Below, one piece after another: positions 7,140 through 7,413 of a DNA stretch of 7,413 bases. The DNA is from Cellvibrionales bacterium. Its GTDB lineage: Bacteria; Pseudomonadota; Gammaproteobacteria; Pseudomonadales; JAHEGP01. The DNA lies in NCBI GenBank assembly GCA_024645065.1, contig JAHEGP010000162.1, forward strand, positions 1 to 7,413, read 5' to 3'. Positions within the stretch are counted from its first letter, which is position 1; every line of letters begins with the position of its first letter. Below the pieces are notes generated by a model, which was not told the DNA's origin, ran no database searches, and saw only the letters and a list, made by a program, of their open reading frames with translations. The position numbers were made by a program, and so were the translations under genes.

Positions 7140-7168
7140 AGTGGCGCGCATTACAGGGAGAAAGTCTC

Positions 7169-7413
7169 ATGACAGGAAGAATCATTCGTAAAACACCGAT
7201 CGCGTTGGCCGTGTCGGCCGCGCTACTACAGGGACAGGCCCTGGCTTATGAGTCAGAGCATGTGTTTTCTATCAACGATGTTATGGGTGGCTTTACGGGC
7301 ACCACCTACGGTGCGCCGGACACCGTTCAGGATAAATCGATTATCTGCGGGCTTCCCGGTGGTGTAGCCTGCGGTGCAATCCAGCCGTTCCAGGACAAGT
7401 CGGGGGTGACTTT
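7169..7413 (+). CDS. Secreted protein of unknown function (3' end beyond window)
   Basis: The ATG is preceded by AGGGAG (7155-7160) at a spacing of eight bases. The first 26 residues are a textbook Sec signal peptide: basic start (R4, R7, K8), hydrophobic core about 11-20, and an ALA cleavage site after A26, leaving YESEHVF as the mature start. The visible mature part (55 residues) is rich in Gly, Thr and Ser, with two cysteines (C60, C68) that could form a disulfide after export. QDKS occurs twice (54-57 and 75-78), 21 residues apart, perhaps the start of a repeat. The family is not recognised. Because a PEP-CTERM-like tail and a sigma-54-type promoter lie just upstream, it may be a PEP-CTERM surface protein, but its C-terminus is outside the window. 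Composition and signals support a real gene. Confidence 0.8.
   Translation, partial: MTGRIIRKTPIALAVSAALLQGQALAYESEHVFSINDVMGGFTGTTYGAPDTVQDKSIICGLPGGVACGAIQPFQDKSGVT

Larger units (their letters stand above)
6380..7168. other. Long region without a conventional intact gene
   Basis: Nearly 800 nt between the start of the reverse-strand ThDP enzyme and the forward secreted-protein gene. It is locally AT-rich (about 6470-6560 and 6780-6835) and must carry the ThDP-enzyme promoter, which I could not pin to a clear -35/-10 pair. The part from 6560 to 6760 has a run of seven G (6647-6653) and a run of eight T (6743-6750). Open frames at 6559-6837 and 6847-7101 have no family resemblance or convincing composition and are not called. 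The right half holds the sigma-54-like promoter, PEP-CTERM-like frame, hairpin and tandem repeat listed separately. Confidence 0.6.

Noticed and set aside
1..7413. CRISPR array, tRNA, rRNA, insertion sequence or phage genes
   Set aside because: No spaced repeats, cloverleaf, rRNA-like stretch, transposase or integrase was seen on either strand.

Overview
The window looks like chromosomal DNA of a GC-rich, probably marine, gammaproteobacterium. PlsB-type glycerol-3-phosphate acyltransferase is a mainly gammaproteobacterial enzyme. The other pointer is a short LPAA-type PEP-CTERM (exosortase) tail, a motif I associate with marine and EPS-making Proteobacteria. The species cannot be named from this sequence.

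Layout: (1) 4-2412, forward, plsB, first enzyme of phospholipid synthesis, essentially complete and possibly only lacking its upstream signals. (2) 2413-2711, about 300 nt without a gene, with weak hairpins. (3) 2712-4745, forward, a divergent ABC1/UbiB/AarF-family atypical kinase, best read from a TTG codon behind a strong Shine-Dalgarno. (4) 4746-4816, a short convergent gap with a hairpin suited to terminating the reverse-strand gene. (5) 4817-6379, reverse, a thiamine-diphosphate enzyme of the acetolactate synthase/benzoylformate decarboxylase superfamily, whose last eight codons are tandemly duplicated. (6) 6380-7168, nearly 800 nt with no conventional intact gene. It holds a sigma-54-type promoter match (6818-6833), a 49-codon reading frame ending in a recognisable but damaged LPAA-type PEP-CTERM sorting tail (6861-7010), a GC-rich hairpin just after it (7019-7039), and a tandem 11-bp repeat (7115-7139). 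(7) 7169 to the window end, forward, the start of a secreted protein with a clear signal peptide, cut by the window edge.

The first two genes run in the same direction and both relate to the membrane: PlsB makes lysophosphatidate, and UbiB-family kinases act in membrane lipid or quinone biology. The 299-nt gap argues against tight translational coupling. The thiamine-diphosphate enzyme is a separate transcription unit. The right-hand end looks like an accessory locus. My working reading is that a PEP-CTERM surface-protein gene collapsed there, leaving a sigma-54-type promoter, the sorting tail and a terminator-like hairpin just upstream of an intact secreted-protein gene. The link between tail, promoter and downstream gene is inference.
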